DNA from: Massospora cicadina
Lineage: Eukaryota; Entomophthoromycota; Entomophthoromycetes; Entomophthorales; Entomophthoraceae
Length of the DNA: 64,000 nt
Direction of reading: 5' to 3'
Assembly: GCA_022478985.1 (NCBI GenBank)
Contig: JAKSZP010000018.1
Coordinates: 308,073 to 372,072 of the forward strand
The notes under the pieces are model-generated. The model had not been told where the DNA came from and searched no databases. It worked only from the letters and a program-made list of their open reading frames with translations. Below are positions 23,311-34,250 of the stretch, in pieces; position 1 is the first letter of the stretch, and every line of letters starts with the position of its first letter. Both the position numbers and the translations under genes were made by a program.

Positions 23311-26084
23311 AGCTGTTCCCCTCCATGTCCTGGGGGGTTGCCAGCGCTTAAACCTGCTGCTGTGAGGCGGCTAGTTTTGAGTCCTTTAGCTTGACTATTA
23401 GCTGCAATCCGTGAGGAGCGTCGAGGGTTCTGAGGGGAAGGAGAGGGTGGGGGGCGGAGGACCCAGTAAGCCAGCCTAGGATGCTGCCCCGCTCCGTTGC
23501 AGGGGAAGGACCTGAGGGTGCTTAATGGTGACCTCCGCGGTGTCCCCATTTGATGAGTCTGAGTCCATATTCACTTCCTCCAACACTTCAAAGGATCCGC
23601 GCGAAATGGACTGTGGGGTTGGGGTAGGACTCTTTGAGGTGGCACTTCTACCGCAGGCCGCGAGTTGCCAGTCCATGCTGGTGGGCATAGCTCCATTGGG
23701 AGCTGAGTGCTGATGCGATAAATCGCTGGTGGAGGTTGGTGGGGGTGCCGCGGATCCCTGAGTGGGGTGGCTGACGAGGGGCACCCTGTGGGAGATGCCT
23801 TGCGCTTGGTGAGAGAGGGAGTTGACTCTGGGAGATTGGAGGGGGTGCCCATTGGAAGGGGGGCATGAGCGCGAAGGTATCCCACACCAATAGTGGGGTT
23901 AGCTGTTTCAACTGCTAGGCGTAAGGCCTCAGGGGACAGGTCTTGAATGGGAACCCATTGTGTGGGTTGTGGAATTGCTGCTGCAGCTATGTGGGATCGT
24001 TTTTGGCCTGGTTTAGGCCCCTGGGTGGTAGCTAAGAGGGCTTGTTTTCGAGCTGTGCAGCCACTATACAAGTGTCCAAGGGCGTTACACCATGAACACC
24101 GGGGGCACGCCTGATCAGGGTCGACAAAAAAGATCTCAGGGCATGCCCCAACTACCGCCACACGAGGATAACCTTAATGTTACGGGATACAGTGGGGGAG
24201 GGGATGAACGACGCCCTAGCAGTGCGAGCTCTTTGAGTGGGAGCATAGTAAGAGGGGACGCTAAAGTCCACTGAAAGAACAGACCCAAACTCCATTAAAC
24301 CACGATGGAGTGCCAGTTTAAGAGACTCAGGATCAACAGTCGTTGGTAGGTTGGAAAAAGTAACCCATGAAATTTTCTCCAGGTAAGAGCGTGTGTGGGA
24401 GATGCGAAGAGATCCGCGTGGAATAATGACCTGGAGGGTGGCAGCATGGTCAGCAGGGCAGCTTCAGTGAAGCCCACATCGATGTAGTGGCCCTCCACTG
24501 ATTCATGGATGGTGGTGTTAATAGGGAATGTCTCCGCAATCGCTGCAAAGTGTGAGAAGTAATCCTCTGTATAGAATTCAACAGGGTTATGCCCATAATA
24601 AAGGCGAATTGTGTGGGAGAGGGTTGAGCGAGGTAGAGCTTTTTGCGCTCTAGTTTCGGCCCATTTCTTCTTAACATCAGCAATAAACGCCACTTCACGG
24701 GGATCAGCTTTGGGTAGCGTTGGTGCCAGAGGTTTTTGCCACGCCCTAGTGGCTCCTTTGGTACGTTTGTGTTTGCTTTGGGCTGCAATTGCAGGTTGAG
24801 TGTGAGCTGGTGGTTTGGACAAGTTTGCGGAGTTCCCTTGTTTCTGGAATGTTACAGCAGTTGCTGGCGTCATATTAAGTTGAGGGCGGTTTGTTGGGCC
24901 TCGCTAAATTGGGGAGGCCCATCCAGATTGGAATTAACTACAGCCAGTTGGGAGGAGGGAGATGTTTCATCACCATCCCAATCTATTTGGGTAAATTCAG
25001 CCCGAGTATTTGCTGTGATTTCGTGGGCAAAACTCACTGGCTGATTGGTGAATTGGTCGTTTTCAACATATTGAGATAAAGTGCCAACTTGAGAAGTGCC
25101 GATTATGGGGTTTAAATGGGACGGGTGAGATTGGAACTGGTGTGAAGTTCCAAAATCTGAACCATTTAAATCCCCATTGGGAAGAGTAGATTGTCCCAAT
25201 TTGGTGCTTAGTGAACCAGAATGTGCGGCTAATCCAACCTTACATCCGAGGGTTTGGGGGCCAGGTGATTGTTGGGCCTCGCTAAATTGGGGAGTCCCAT
25301 CCAGATTAGAATTAACTCCAGCCAATTGGGAGGAGGGAGATTTTTCATCACCATCCCAATCTATTTGGGTAAATTCATCCCGAGTGTTTGCTGTGATTTC
25401 GTGGGCAAAACTCACTGGCTGATTAGTGAATTGGTCGTTTTCAGCATATTGCGATAAAGTGCCGACTTGAGAAGTGCCAATTACGGGGTTTAAATGGGAC
25501 GGGTGAGATTGGAACTGGTGTGAAGTTCCAAAATCCGAACCATTTGAATCCTCATTGGGAAGAGTAGATTGTCCCAATTTGGTGCTTAGTGAACCAGAAT
25601 GTGCGGCTAATCCAACCTTACATCTGAGGATTTGGGGGCCAGGTAGCTGGGTATCGCCCCTCATGGAGGGAGCCAGAAACACGGCGTCAGCAATAATAGA
25701 TGGGGCTGAATTAGCTGACACAATGGGGGAGGTGAATGTCTGGATGGGCTGAGTTGCATTCAACTGAGCAGACGCCATTAAAACAGCGTGGGTGATGGCC
25801 TCCTTGGTTGGAGGGGGCCCAGCGGGTTGGTGGGAGGCAGCGCACACAGAGCTGTTAGGCGTGCAGGTTGCAGAAGTGCGATCAGGTGAACTGGCGCTAG
25901 TTGGAGTAGCTCCAGGTTGGGGGGTGGTGCCTGCTTTCATGGCTGCTGCTTGAGAGCGGGTGATTCTGGTTGACCCTGAGGTGGGTAACCGAGGGTTGCT
26001 TCGTTTGGGGTGGTGCTGGCTCGTTTGGCATAGCCTGCGGGTTCTTTTGCGGGGTTTCCCGCCATATTTGCTAATACTTTTCAT
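23307..26084 (-). pseudogene. LINE-M ORF1: RNA-binding protein with internal tandem repeat
   Basis: ORF1 starts at 26084 (MKSISKYGGKPRKRTRRL, basic). A long Ser/Thr/Gln-rich disordered part contains two copies of a 126-residue repeat (25646-24891). This frame ends at 24870 in an ATGA overlap with a second open frame (24873-24295) carrying a folded-looking core, HYIDVGFTEAALLTMLPP. After frame changes near 24295 and 24161 comes CSWCNALGHLYSGC, an intact CCHC knuckle (about 24095-24055), then a Pro/Ser-rich tail and a basic end RRSSRIAANSQAKGLKTSRL (about 23440). The final stop overlaps the ORF2 ATG. Whether 404-residue and 192-residue frames are one broken ORF or two coupled ORFs is open. Confidence 0.75.
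24891..25646 (-). repeat. 378-bp in-frame tandem repeat inside LINE-M ORF1
   Basis: 24891-25268 and 25269-25646 are adjacent direct copies with an exact 378-bp period (126 codons) and about 95 percent identity by eye. Each unit encodes a block with CKVGLAAHSGSLSTKLGQ, FTNQPVSFAHEITANTR and FTQIDWDGDE. The duplication keeps the frame. Confidence 0.9.
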
Positions 26085-26160
26085 AAATCTCTTTAGTGGA
26101 GCTAAATTTCAGGCTGAATTGATTTTCGAAAAGTGATGCTTAGCAGAAAGAGATCTTCAC

Positions 26161-26479
26161 TGACTCTTTTTCTTAGTTTATTCATTCCGCCATATTCTCA
26201 TTGGTTTTGGCTTATTGTTCTTCAATTTCTTTATTTGTCATGATTTGAGGCAATCCAAATTATCTTTTGTCAAATATCAACATCACCATATCACCCTATT
26301 TCAAAGGCAATCTGATATGACCCACTATAACCCAATATTGCCTCATCCTAAGGCGATCAATTACTTATAACTCTGAAACATCCTTGGCGGATCCTGTCAA
26401 TTAAACCTTCAGCGGTATTCCTCCAATGATTCGCTGGTCATAATGGTGACTTGTCATCCAGTCATATAGAGTTGCAACA
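26161..26479 (-). repeat. Gypsy A 3' LTR, proximal part
   Basis: 26161-26174 is the right copy of the LINE-M duplication. 26175-26479 continues the LTR homologous to 39675-39971, ending (minus-strand start) TGTTGCAACTC. Confidence 0.85.
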
Positions 26480-26493
26480 TTACCCCCCCCTTT
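26480..26493 (-). promoter_or_regulatory. Polypurine tract of Gypsy A
   Basis: On the minus strand AAAGGGGGGGGTAA lies directly before the 3' LTR start at 26479. This is the expected primer for plus-strand DNA synthesis. Confidence 0.85.
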
Positions 26494-26641
26494 GACTGGA
26501 CGATAAGCTGTACATCTCTTTTTCCTTCAACATTATGCAAACCAGCGCGCGCCAACAGCCACAAGTCCATGATTTCAATTTCTTCTTCCATATGTGGCTT
26601 AGTGCGGAGTTGCCCAACCCAGTCCGCATCCCTCTTCCCAG

Positions 26642-27738
26642 GTTTCCTTTTCTCCAGCTGATGAGGATGAGGCTGACATGGACCTCATGACTGTTATAAC
26701 CCAGGAAGATCTCCTTCCCGAATTTGTCAGCCATTTTGCTTCCTGGCGCGCCCCCTTTGGGGTCTTAGTGGCCCAACTAATCTGGGGAGGGGAGCAGAGC
26801 TGAGGGCCTTCATATAACGAAGCGGCCCAGCTCCTGGTGAGCTGATTTGTTTACCTAGTGCTTCCATCTCCTGCCAAGCCTCATCTCACAGCTCTATCTG
26901 TTCAGCGGATGCTGTACTTTGTGCAGTGGGTGATAGCCAGCCGGTTGGAGTCCTTTCCCCACGCTCCTACCTACTTCCAGTCCCTGAGGGGTAAACTTCC
27001 ACAACAACTGGCTAGCTCGCCTTTGCTCTGGGGTCACCGCAGCGTTCACTGCCCTCAGTGCTGATGATCCATTGCAGTACCTTCTCATCATGGTGCTCTT
27101 AGATAACTTAATTTTGCATCCCACAACCGCTTTAGGTTCAGGAATAGAGCTGCACCAGGCAGCCCTCAAGTGGGCCCAGCGAGCGGCATTCACTGCAACC
27201 ACTCCTTTTCCAATATTGTATCCAATAATTAAGTACATCCTTGTAGATTGCCTGGTGCTGGGCGCAGCCTTTTCCCCTTGAGCTGGAACTAAACTGCTTA
27301 CTCGCCAACCCTTACAACTACACCCCCCTCTGCTGGCGTACTTGTTGATTTTCTGGGATCATCGACTCATGTGGTTGTGAGCTTTACTCCTAGTGGGGCA
27401 ATAACGGTTTTGACTCAATCAACCAGATGAGCTCTCACACCTCGCCTGTTACCATGAACCCCAGTCCATCCTCATCTTCCAGTTCCGTCGCACCAGGATC
27501 CCCTCCTCAGACTAGCTCAGTGGCCCCTAAGCGGACGTCAGTCCCCTCACTCTCACCTCAGCAGCCTTTGCCTCCGCCCCCAACCCCAGAAGAGTCCATA
27601 GAAACCACTGCACCCTCTAAGCGGCGGAAGAAGAAACAAAGGGCCCATCAGTCAAAACAAAAGGAACACCGCAAGAAGCCAAAAAAACAGGAAGATGAAG
27701 ATAGTGAAATGAAATACTCAAGCAACAACCCCAAATAA
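26642..27738 (+). pseudogene. Antisense accessory ORF of Gypsy A, function unknown
   Basis: On the + strand, opposite to Gypsy A, between its integrase end and 3' LTR. Open pieces read DLMTVITQEDLLPEFVSHFA (26678-26736), a hydrophobic segment MLYFVQWVIASRLESFPHAP, then LLIMVLLDNLILHPTTALGS, IELHQAALKWAQRAAF (about 27145-27192), and finally a Ser/Pro-rich part with a very basic tail SKRRKKKQRAHQSKQKEH (27427-27738). Two to three frame changes interrupt it. A similar series occurs antisense in Gypsy D (55400-57090). Some plant Gypsy elements are known to carry antisense ORFs at this place. No family is recognised. Confidence 0.5.
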
Positions 27739-27744
27739 ACAAAA

Positions 27745-28670
27745 TAGACTCACATATAATATTCTGCAATCATTCTCATCATCATCATCAGTTACTTTTT
27801 TCGTTCCCAGAGAGGCTTTATTACTGCTTATATGGCCAAAAGAATTTTGCGTGCACCCATTTATAATCTGACCGCTCACAGGTTTTGATAGTATAAGCAT
27901 CAACTCCCATTTTTCTACTATCTCAAATGGCCTGATCCAAATGTTTTCAAGCTTGAGCTTCCGCCCAAACCCAAGCTGATCATGGAATAGCACCATATAT
28001 CCATCATTGAACTGTGCTAGACCACTTTGCCATACTTGATTGGCAGCCTGATTTTTGGTTTTCTTGGCTAGGCTGAACGAGTATGCTTCAGTTTGCAACT
28101 TAATCTAATTTTTGTTAGGGTGGTCAAATATCGTTGTGGATCCATTACGCCAGTGTCCTCTACACAGGCATATAGAAGCGCAGGCAGAGCGGGGTGCCAT
28201 CCATAAAGCAATTGGAAGGGGCTTTTTCCCATAGCAGAATGGTAGCTAATATTGTAGGCAAACTTCGCGGTAGAAAGAAGGGTACTCCAATCAGAGGGCC
28301 TATCTGTAACCAACTTTTGTAGTATATTCACCAGAGTCCTGTTACCCATTCAACCATTCCGTTGGACTCAGGGTGATATGGGGTTGTTAGGACCCCGCGG
28401 ATGGCCATCAATTCGTTGAGCTTGGGTAAAATGTGAGAGGTGAAGTTGGTTCCATTGTCAGTAAGGATAAACTGTGGGCAGCCGTGACGCTGTATGATGC
28501 ATTCCATTACAAACTTAGCCACAGTAACTGCCCCCAGATCCCGAATGGCTCGCGCCTCAACCCACCTGGTCAAGTGGTCAATTGCCACCAGAATATACTT
28601 AGACCGGTTAGCTCCAGCTGGCAGAGGCCCATGACATCGGTAGAGACTTTATGCTAAGAAAAGTGAGATT
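27745..28670 (-). pseudogene. Gypsy A integrase
   Basis: DDE integrase of the RVE type. TDVMG near 28640 carries the first Asp; AIDHLTRWVEARAI follows; LTDNGTNFTSH (about 28465) holds the second Asp; HPESNGMVEW (about 28355) holds the Glu. Downstream, WSTLLSTAKFAYNISYHSAM and a C-terminal segment FGRKLKLENIWIRPFEIVEK (about 27970-27910) fit the family. Frame changes occur near 28340 and 28080. All three catalytic residues remain. Confidence 0.85.
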
Positions 28671-29869
28671 TTACTAACTGGTATGAAGACTTTTAGCGGA
28701 ACAGCTTCTCCACCTGGCACTGGTGGCAGCAGGACAGGGTCTCAAGCACGTCAAATTGCATGCTTTCCCAATAATACCGCGGCCTCAACAATTCAAGCGT
28801 TTTCCAAACTCCTTCATTGCCAACTGCTCAGTGTGCGCTCATAGTAATACTTGGGCATTTGGAAGGTCTTGGGACATTCATGGTAGTGTCCTCTATACGC
28901 TTATACAATTCCCTGTTTCTTAAAGGTCGTATTGGTCCTGAGTCTGTCTAGTAACTTGATAAACTTGAGGCGGTACATCATTGTACTTTCCGCTGAGCAT
29001 TTTGTCAAACATTATGTCAATTAAATCTACCATAACTGCAATTGCTGGCAATCTTGATAAGCAATCAGCGCTCTGGTGTTTTGCTCCTGGTTGTTGAAGA
29101 ATTTTGAAGTCATAAGCTTGCTTTTAAGAGCCCATCGGTCCAGCCGCCACTAAGGCTCTCTTAAATTCTGCAACCAGTGCAAGGATGCATGATCCATTAT
29201 GTCTTTGAACTGTACTCCATGCAAGTAAACTCAAAACTGTTTATATACATAGATCACCGCTAAGCACTCTCACTTTGGTACAGTGTAGTTCCGTTCATGG
29301 CAATTCAAGCTATGACTACAGTATGCACAGTATGCTCCTCCCCCTCATCATCCTGCTGAGACTGGACTGCCCCAACAGAAGAAAGTGACACATTCGTCTG
29401 CACTATAAATCCCTTATCAAAATTAGGGTAGCACAACACAGGCGCACTAATTAACACCGTTTGAAGTGTATTGAAGGTGCATTGTCATCATTCCGTCCAT
29501 TCAAACATGGCGTCTTTCTTTAGTAGCTCAAACAGCGGACCTCAGATGCAACTGAAATTGGGTATGAATTGTCAGTAATAACACACCATCCCCAAAAACA
29601 CCTGTTTGTCTCGCTTATTCTCTGGCTTAGTAATCTTCTGGATAGCCTCTACCTTAGCTGGTTGGGGTCTTAGCCCAGTCGCATCCACCACAAACCCAAG
29701 GTACTTAAGCTGATCCTTGAAGAAGTGGCATTTCTGAGGCTTAATTTTAATATTGGCCTCAGACAGTCAGCGAAATATCTCTTCCAAATGGTTAAGGTGC
29801 TCAGTGAATGTGCAAGAGAAGATGTTAATATTGTTGAGATACACAAGAACGCAAGACAGCTTTAGATCA
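28671..29869 (-). pseudogene. Gypsy A RT C-terminal half and RNase H
   Basis: Minus-strand reading gives motif C LVYLNNINIF with YLNN at 29830-29841 (both catalytic Asp replaced by Asn), IKPQKCHFFKDQLKYLGFVV (about 29755-29700), then RNase H pieces FIVQTNVSLSSVGAV (about 29410) and the block aligned to D..EEH.V. Many stops follow toward 28700, where only weak traces of the integrase finger remain. Confidence 0.75.
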
Positions 29870-30712
29870 CCCAGTGTTGAGTAATTGAGTGGACCTAATC
29901 ATCAGATATTCGATCATATCAGATATCAGTGATTATGGTTCAGGTGTATCCTAAGTATATCCAAACTTGGGAATTGCGGCCTAGCGATTTCACTTACTTA
30001 TATTTGACTATGATGACATGGGCTTAAGGGCTTTGTTGGTTAGGTCAGACATAGATTAAGTTTTGACTTAATGACTCGGTCACGTGGGCTTTTTTGGTCT
30101 ATGTCAAAAATTAGTTTGTAATGTTGGTCAAGTTTTCAATCAAATTAATTACTAATTAGTGATTTAATCGCCTTGGCATGTGCTGCTGATTGCATGTGAA
30201 AGTAAATCAGTTCAGCTAAATTGAAGACATGATGAAATGCCATCTCAAGAATGATGACAGTGTTTACACTGACCCTGAGGCTGAGCATGATGCCTTGAGT
30301 TGAAGTATATGTAGACGTTCTTACAAACTTTTTACATGGTTAAGTGCCACTAAAATTAAGTCGTCATGGGTGAGATGTGGTTAACATCGAGCCCTATAAA
30401 TAACCCTTAAGTTGAATTTATAAAATATACTCAACTACTGGACTTGTTTATAATTTAATTTATAAACTTTTTTGAGTTTAGTACTTTCATTTTGTATTAG
30501 TCGATTTTCACTTGGGATTAGTAAGATCAGGGCGGCATGCCATTGTCCAAGTGGAATGACAGGGTATACTATTGAAGTACTAACAAGAAGCTATAATTTA
30601 AATTCTAAATCACCATCCCGTCTGTTGTCCTCACACAATAGACGCCTGAAACTTTTCCCTACATTTAAAGAAGAACCAGCCATCAGACTACAGCCCAAAC
30701 TTCAACACCCAG
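29870..30712 (+). mobile_element. Solo LTR (S1) inside the Gypsy A RT
   Basis: 29875-30707 (833 bp) begins TGTTGA and ends TCAACA, a perfect 6-bp terminal inverted repeat. It is flanked by CCCAG at 29870-29874 and 30708-30712. Gypsy A RT reads LDTILG on one side and LGDLKLSC on the other, so one LTR-length unit interrupts it. No PBS, polypurine tract or pol lies inside. A TATAAATA at 30395-30402 suggests + orientation. It is unrelated by eye to the other LTRs here. An LTR-LTR recombination remnant is the simplest reading. Confidence 0.88.
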
Positions 30713-31555
30713 TATGGTGTCCAAGGCTCTTTGAAACATAGTCAGGGCGTTACATAGCCCTTACAGCATGCAAGTTGGTTGAATAAACCCTTTTGATGTG
30801 ATTACAGCGCATTTTTCTTGTTCTGCCATGGGCAACTCAATTTGCCAATACCTGGATATCAAATCCATCGCTGAGAAGTAGCAGGCTCCACCTAACCAAT
30901 CTAGTGCATCATCAATCAGTGGTAGAGGGTAGGAGTCTTTTTCAGTGATACTATTGAGCTTCTGGTAGTCGATTACTACACAGTTAGTGCCATCCTTCTT
31001 TTTAACAATTAGGACAGGTGAAGCCCATGGACACTTAGATTATTAGATCATTCCCTGCTCTAGCAGCTTTTCAATCTTTCAGTGACAACTTCTTCAGCTT
31101 CCCTTGATTGGCGGATTGGTTGAGACCTGATGGGGTTATCCCCAGTGTCCAGCTAATGAACAATCCCCTCAGCGCACCCCAAATCATGATTGTCAACTGC
31201 AAAAATCTCTTTATATTTTTGAAATAAAGCTTCCGCCCACTCCTTCTGGTCTTCTGATAACCCCCAATAGACTCTCCCACAGTAAAACCGCCATTGCACC
31301 AAGATGCAGTTCGATGAGCAGACCAAAATCATCCAGAGAACCAAACCCATGAACCTGGTTGATCTCCTCAACCAGGTTCAGATGTAAATACGCTATAATT
31401 TGATGCCGGCGAGATCAAATTAGTCTGTTCTGAAGATTTGCTATCAATACCTTAATCTCCCCATGGCTCAGAAGTATGATGCCTGGAGCCACATAGGGCT
31501 CAAGCTGTAATTGGTGATAAGGCCCAATGATCTCCCCGTAGAGCCCAGCTGGCAC
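30713..31555 (-). pseudogene. Gypsy A RT N-terminal half
   Basis: Minus-strand frames read VAPGIILLSHGE (about 31490), LFQKYKEIFAVDNHDLGCA (about 31225-31170), SKCPWASPVLIVKKKDG (about 31030), VVIDYQKLNSITEKDSYPLP (about 30970) and motif A AMDLISRYWQIELP (about 30860) with its Asp intact. It aligns throughout with Gypsy D 52150-52980. Several frame changes are present. Gypsy B is inserted at 31556 and separates it from the protease. Confidence 0.8.
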
Positions 31556-32297
31556 TGTCAGGTACTGGTACTACTTTATCCCATTTTGTGGTAGCAATCC
31601 GTGAACCTGCTAACCCCGAGCTAAAGGTCCAGTATAGCGAAGGGGTAGTGCGTACCATATAGAGAATGGCAAGGGCAATTGGGCTGTTTAGCCCTAAAGA
31701 AGGAAAGATTGCTTCAACCACTCCCATTCCTCTTAAAGCCAGTACACCAGCTATGTTTGGACATGGAAGTAATGGAAGGGGGATTTGTTCAGGTATAGGT
31801 GTTTCTGCACCCATGATTATAGGTTTTATGGAATAATTGGTTAGACGTATAGCTTGTTTACTATACGGTATATGGAACTGTTATAATGAAAGTATGTACT
31901 TAAAGGGTTTAGCATATGATGATATTTTATTGACCACAAAGACTAACCATCTGAATAGTCTAGTTTTATATCCCATCCAACTTCCTGGACTTTCCTAAGC
32001 TTAATTGACTATTTGAATGGAGCACTATAATTCTTTTGAGCTCATGGGATTGCGCCTTGCATGTGATTTTGAAAGCAGTGGGAATCGTCTCAGTCTCATT
32101 GTAAATTAGTTTTGGTGCAATTAATCGACTCAATATCATTGAAATTAGGGTAATTCAAGCGATTAACTGAACAAAACTTATTGCAATCATGATCTGATAT
32201 GCAAATAATCGATCTAACTTCAGCACAAATCCACTTGATATGAAGAATTGTATCTGAAATCTCAGGAATTCCTCTAATGTCAGGTTTTACCCTGACA
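31556..32297 (-). repeat. Gypsy B 3' LTR
   Basis: 742 bp, direct repeat of 36535-37316 without the small insertion. The unoccupied target of that insertion is 32027-32043. The open frame 31500-31814 lies in the LTR and is not counted as a gene. Confidence 0.92.
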
Positions 32298-32309
32298 TCA
32301 TCCCCCACC
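32298..32309 (-). promoter_or_regulatory. Polypurine tract of Gypsy B
   Basis: Minus strand GGTGGGGGATGA directly before the LTR start TGTCAGGG. Confidence 0.85.
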
Positions 32310-33600
32310 AGGGCTGAAGCTAACTGTGAGGCCTTCTTCTTCCATTTCTTTAACATATTGCCTTCATTCTTTAAGTTCTCCTCAGGCTCCCAAGTGCTCT
32401 CTTCTGCAGGATATCCAGCCCACTTGACCAGGAATTGCGTTGTCCCACAATGCTTACGTCTTCCAATTATAGCCTCTACCTCATACTCTGGATATGGACT
32501 ATCAATCAGAGGGGGGGCAGCGCTTTTAAATTCTGATGAGGTAATGAACTACCATCCTTCTTGTACAAGAGTGATCGATGAAAGACATCATGTATTTTCC
32601 ATTCTTCAGGTAGAGCAACTCGGTAGGCAACCTTCCCAATGACCTCCTTTATCTTATATGGTCCTACACGCCGATGGGCTAATTTCTGGCATGGTACATC
32701 CAATGGAACATTGCGAGCATCCAAATAAACTTCACTCCCAACTTCCAACATCTTCCTGGGCACTCTTTTTTTATCTGCAAAATCCTTGTAGGTTTGCACT
32801 GCTCAAGTTAAATTTGCTTGACATAATGCATGGGTCTGATGAATATCTTTCAGAAATTCTCTTCCTGATGGATTTTTCACTTCAGTAGTTGGTAGTGGTT
32901 CCCAACTCACGTCATAGCCATAGTTAGCCTTAAAAGGTGACTTTCCAATGGAGGCATGGTCCATGTTGTTGGAACAAAACTGAGCCATTGGCAACAGCTC
33001 AACCCAAATATCCTGCTCAGCATTCACGTAATATCTCAAGTACTGCTCCAGCACCTGATTGACCCACTCAGTTTGTCCATCTGTTTGGGGATGATATGCA
33101 GTAGACAGGCATCTCTTAATTCCAAGATCTGACATAACCTACTTCCAAAAGTGAGAAGTGAACTGTGGGCCTCTGTCAGAGATAACCTCCTTGGGTATTC
33201 CGTGATATAAAAAAACCTTCTTTATAAATATCTGGGCTATCTCTTTGGCTGTGACATTGGTGGTCATAGGAATAAAGTGAGCCATTTTTGTGAAACGGTC
33301 AACTAGCACTAAAACTGAATTAAACCCCTGAGAATGGGGTAGCTCAACGATGAAATCTATGGTAACTGATTCCCAAGGCTTATGAGAAAAGTCCAACGGT
33401 TCCAACTGACCTTCAGGATGGCCCCTCCTAGCCTTAGTACACCCACAAATCTCACATCCATCCAGGTACTTACTAACATCTCTAACCAGTTCAGGCCAGC
33501 GGTAAGTTCTCTGGATGAGAGTTACCATCTTATTTCATCTAGGATGTCCAGCCATTCCTGAGTCATTGTATTCATGTAATATTTCCATTCGTTGGGACCC
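32310..33600 (-). pseudogene. Gypsy B integrase with C-terminal chromodomain
   Basis: Integrase inserts the cDNA; the chromodomain is known in chromoviruses to steer it to heterochromatin. HHCC finger: LHEYNDSGMAGHP then CEICGC (about 33575-33440). Catalytic core: TIDFIVELP (about 33355), ISDRGPQFTSHFW (about 33175-33140) and HPQTDGQTEWVNQ (about 33085-33045) give D, D, E. GPY/F-type segment RRVGPYKIKEVIGKVAYRV (about 32680-32620). Chromodomain at about 32490-32355: YEVEAIIGRRK, FLVKWAGYP and STWEPEENL. Breaks: a TAG at 33136-33138, a frame change near 32805, and a frame change at a seven-G run (32511-32517) just before the chromodomain. Confidence 0.9.
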
Positions 33601-33850
33601 TTTAGGCACATAAAGGCATTTCTTCCAACAGACCAAACGTCCTTTCAGAGAGTATTCCTTGAGGTACCATCAACTATTCAAATCCTGACTCAGGTCAGCC
33701 TTCACACCTTGACAAAACGCATCTTCTTTCTGGGCTTTCAAAATAATATCTTCCCGTCCCACCAAAATCATGTGAGAGAGCTGATCCAATGGGTTCCGTG
33801 ATTTTAGAAAACCTGTGTGTTATATTATGTAATCTCCCCTTCTTCAGGCA
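33601..33850 (-). other. Gypsy B linker between RNase H and integrase
   Basis: Minus-strand reading here is broken by stops and gives only weak traces of the usual connecting segment. Nothing independent is seen on the + strand. Confidence 0.4.
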
Positions 33851-34250
33851 TTAAACAGAGAGACGACTTAGAGAATATGGGACCACATTAACCTTCCCAG
33901 GCTTGTATCCAATTTCCAGGTCATAATCAGCAAGGGTAAGGGCCCATCTAGCTTGCCGCTGATTTAGCTGGCGCGGAGTAAAGAAGTATGTCAGGTTCTT
34001 ATGATTAGTCATGATCTTCACAGGGTGTTTTGCCCCACACAAGTACCGTCGCCAGTGCTTAAGGGTCTGAACAATTGCCAGCATCTCTTTGTCATATATA
34101 GGGTAGTTACATTCAGCGAGGATAAACTTTTCGGAATAGTAGGCTATGGGATGAAGCCTACTATCATCCCCCTCCTGCAATAAAACCCCCCAAGTGCATA
34201 TCCAGAAGAGTCAGTCTCAACCACGAAGGGCTTATCATAGTTGGGCATGG
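33851..34250 (-). pseudogene. Gypsy B RNase H
   Basis: Open minus-strand stretch with LHPIAYYSEKFILAECNYPI, YDKEMLAIVQTLKHWRRYL, IMTNHKNLTYFF and RQARWALTLADYDLEIGY, the classic Ty3 RNase H and connection pattern. The upstream Asp block VVETDSSGYALGG (about 34225) is in the overlapping frame, so one frame change lies near 34180. Confidence 0.88.

Larger units (their letters stand above)
19713..26160 (-). mobile_element. LINE-M: nearly complete two-ORF LINE in the Gypsy A LTR
   Basis: 6448-bp LINE on the minus strand flanked by perfect 14-bp duplications TGACTCTTTTTCTT (19699-19712, 26161-26174). The unoccupied site is visible in the sister LTR near 39650-39675. Order from its 5' end: short 5' UTR, ORF1 (26084-23307), ORF2 (23310-19867), short 3' UTR ending GGGACCATCAAGTACT plus an A-run. 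It is the best preserved element in the window and richer in GC than its surroundings, suggesting a recent arrival. Confidence 0.92.

Noticed and set aside
26480..26734. 84-codon minus-strand frame between Gypsy A integrase and LTR
   Set aside because: Overlaps the polypurine tract and has no motif; the + strand reading is the one that resembles Gypsy D.
27777..27792. TCATCATCATCATCA run as a functional repeat
   Set aside because: Only five units; an ordinary short microsatellite.
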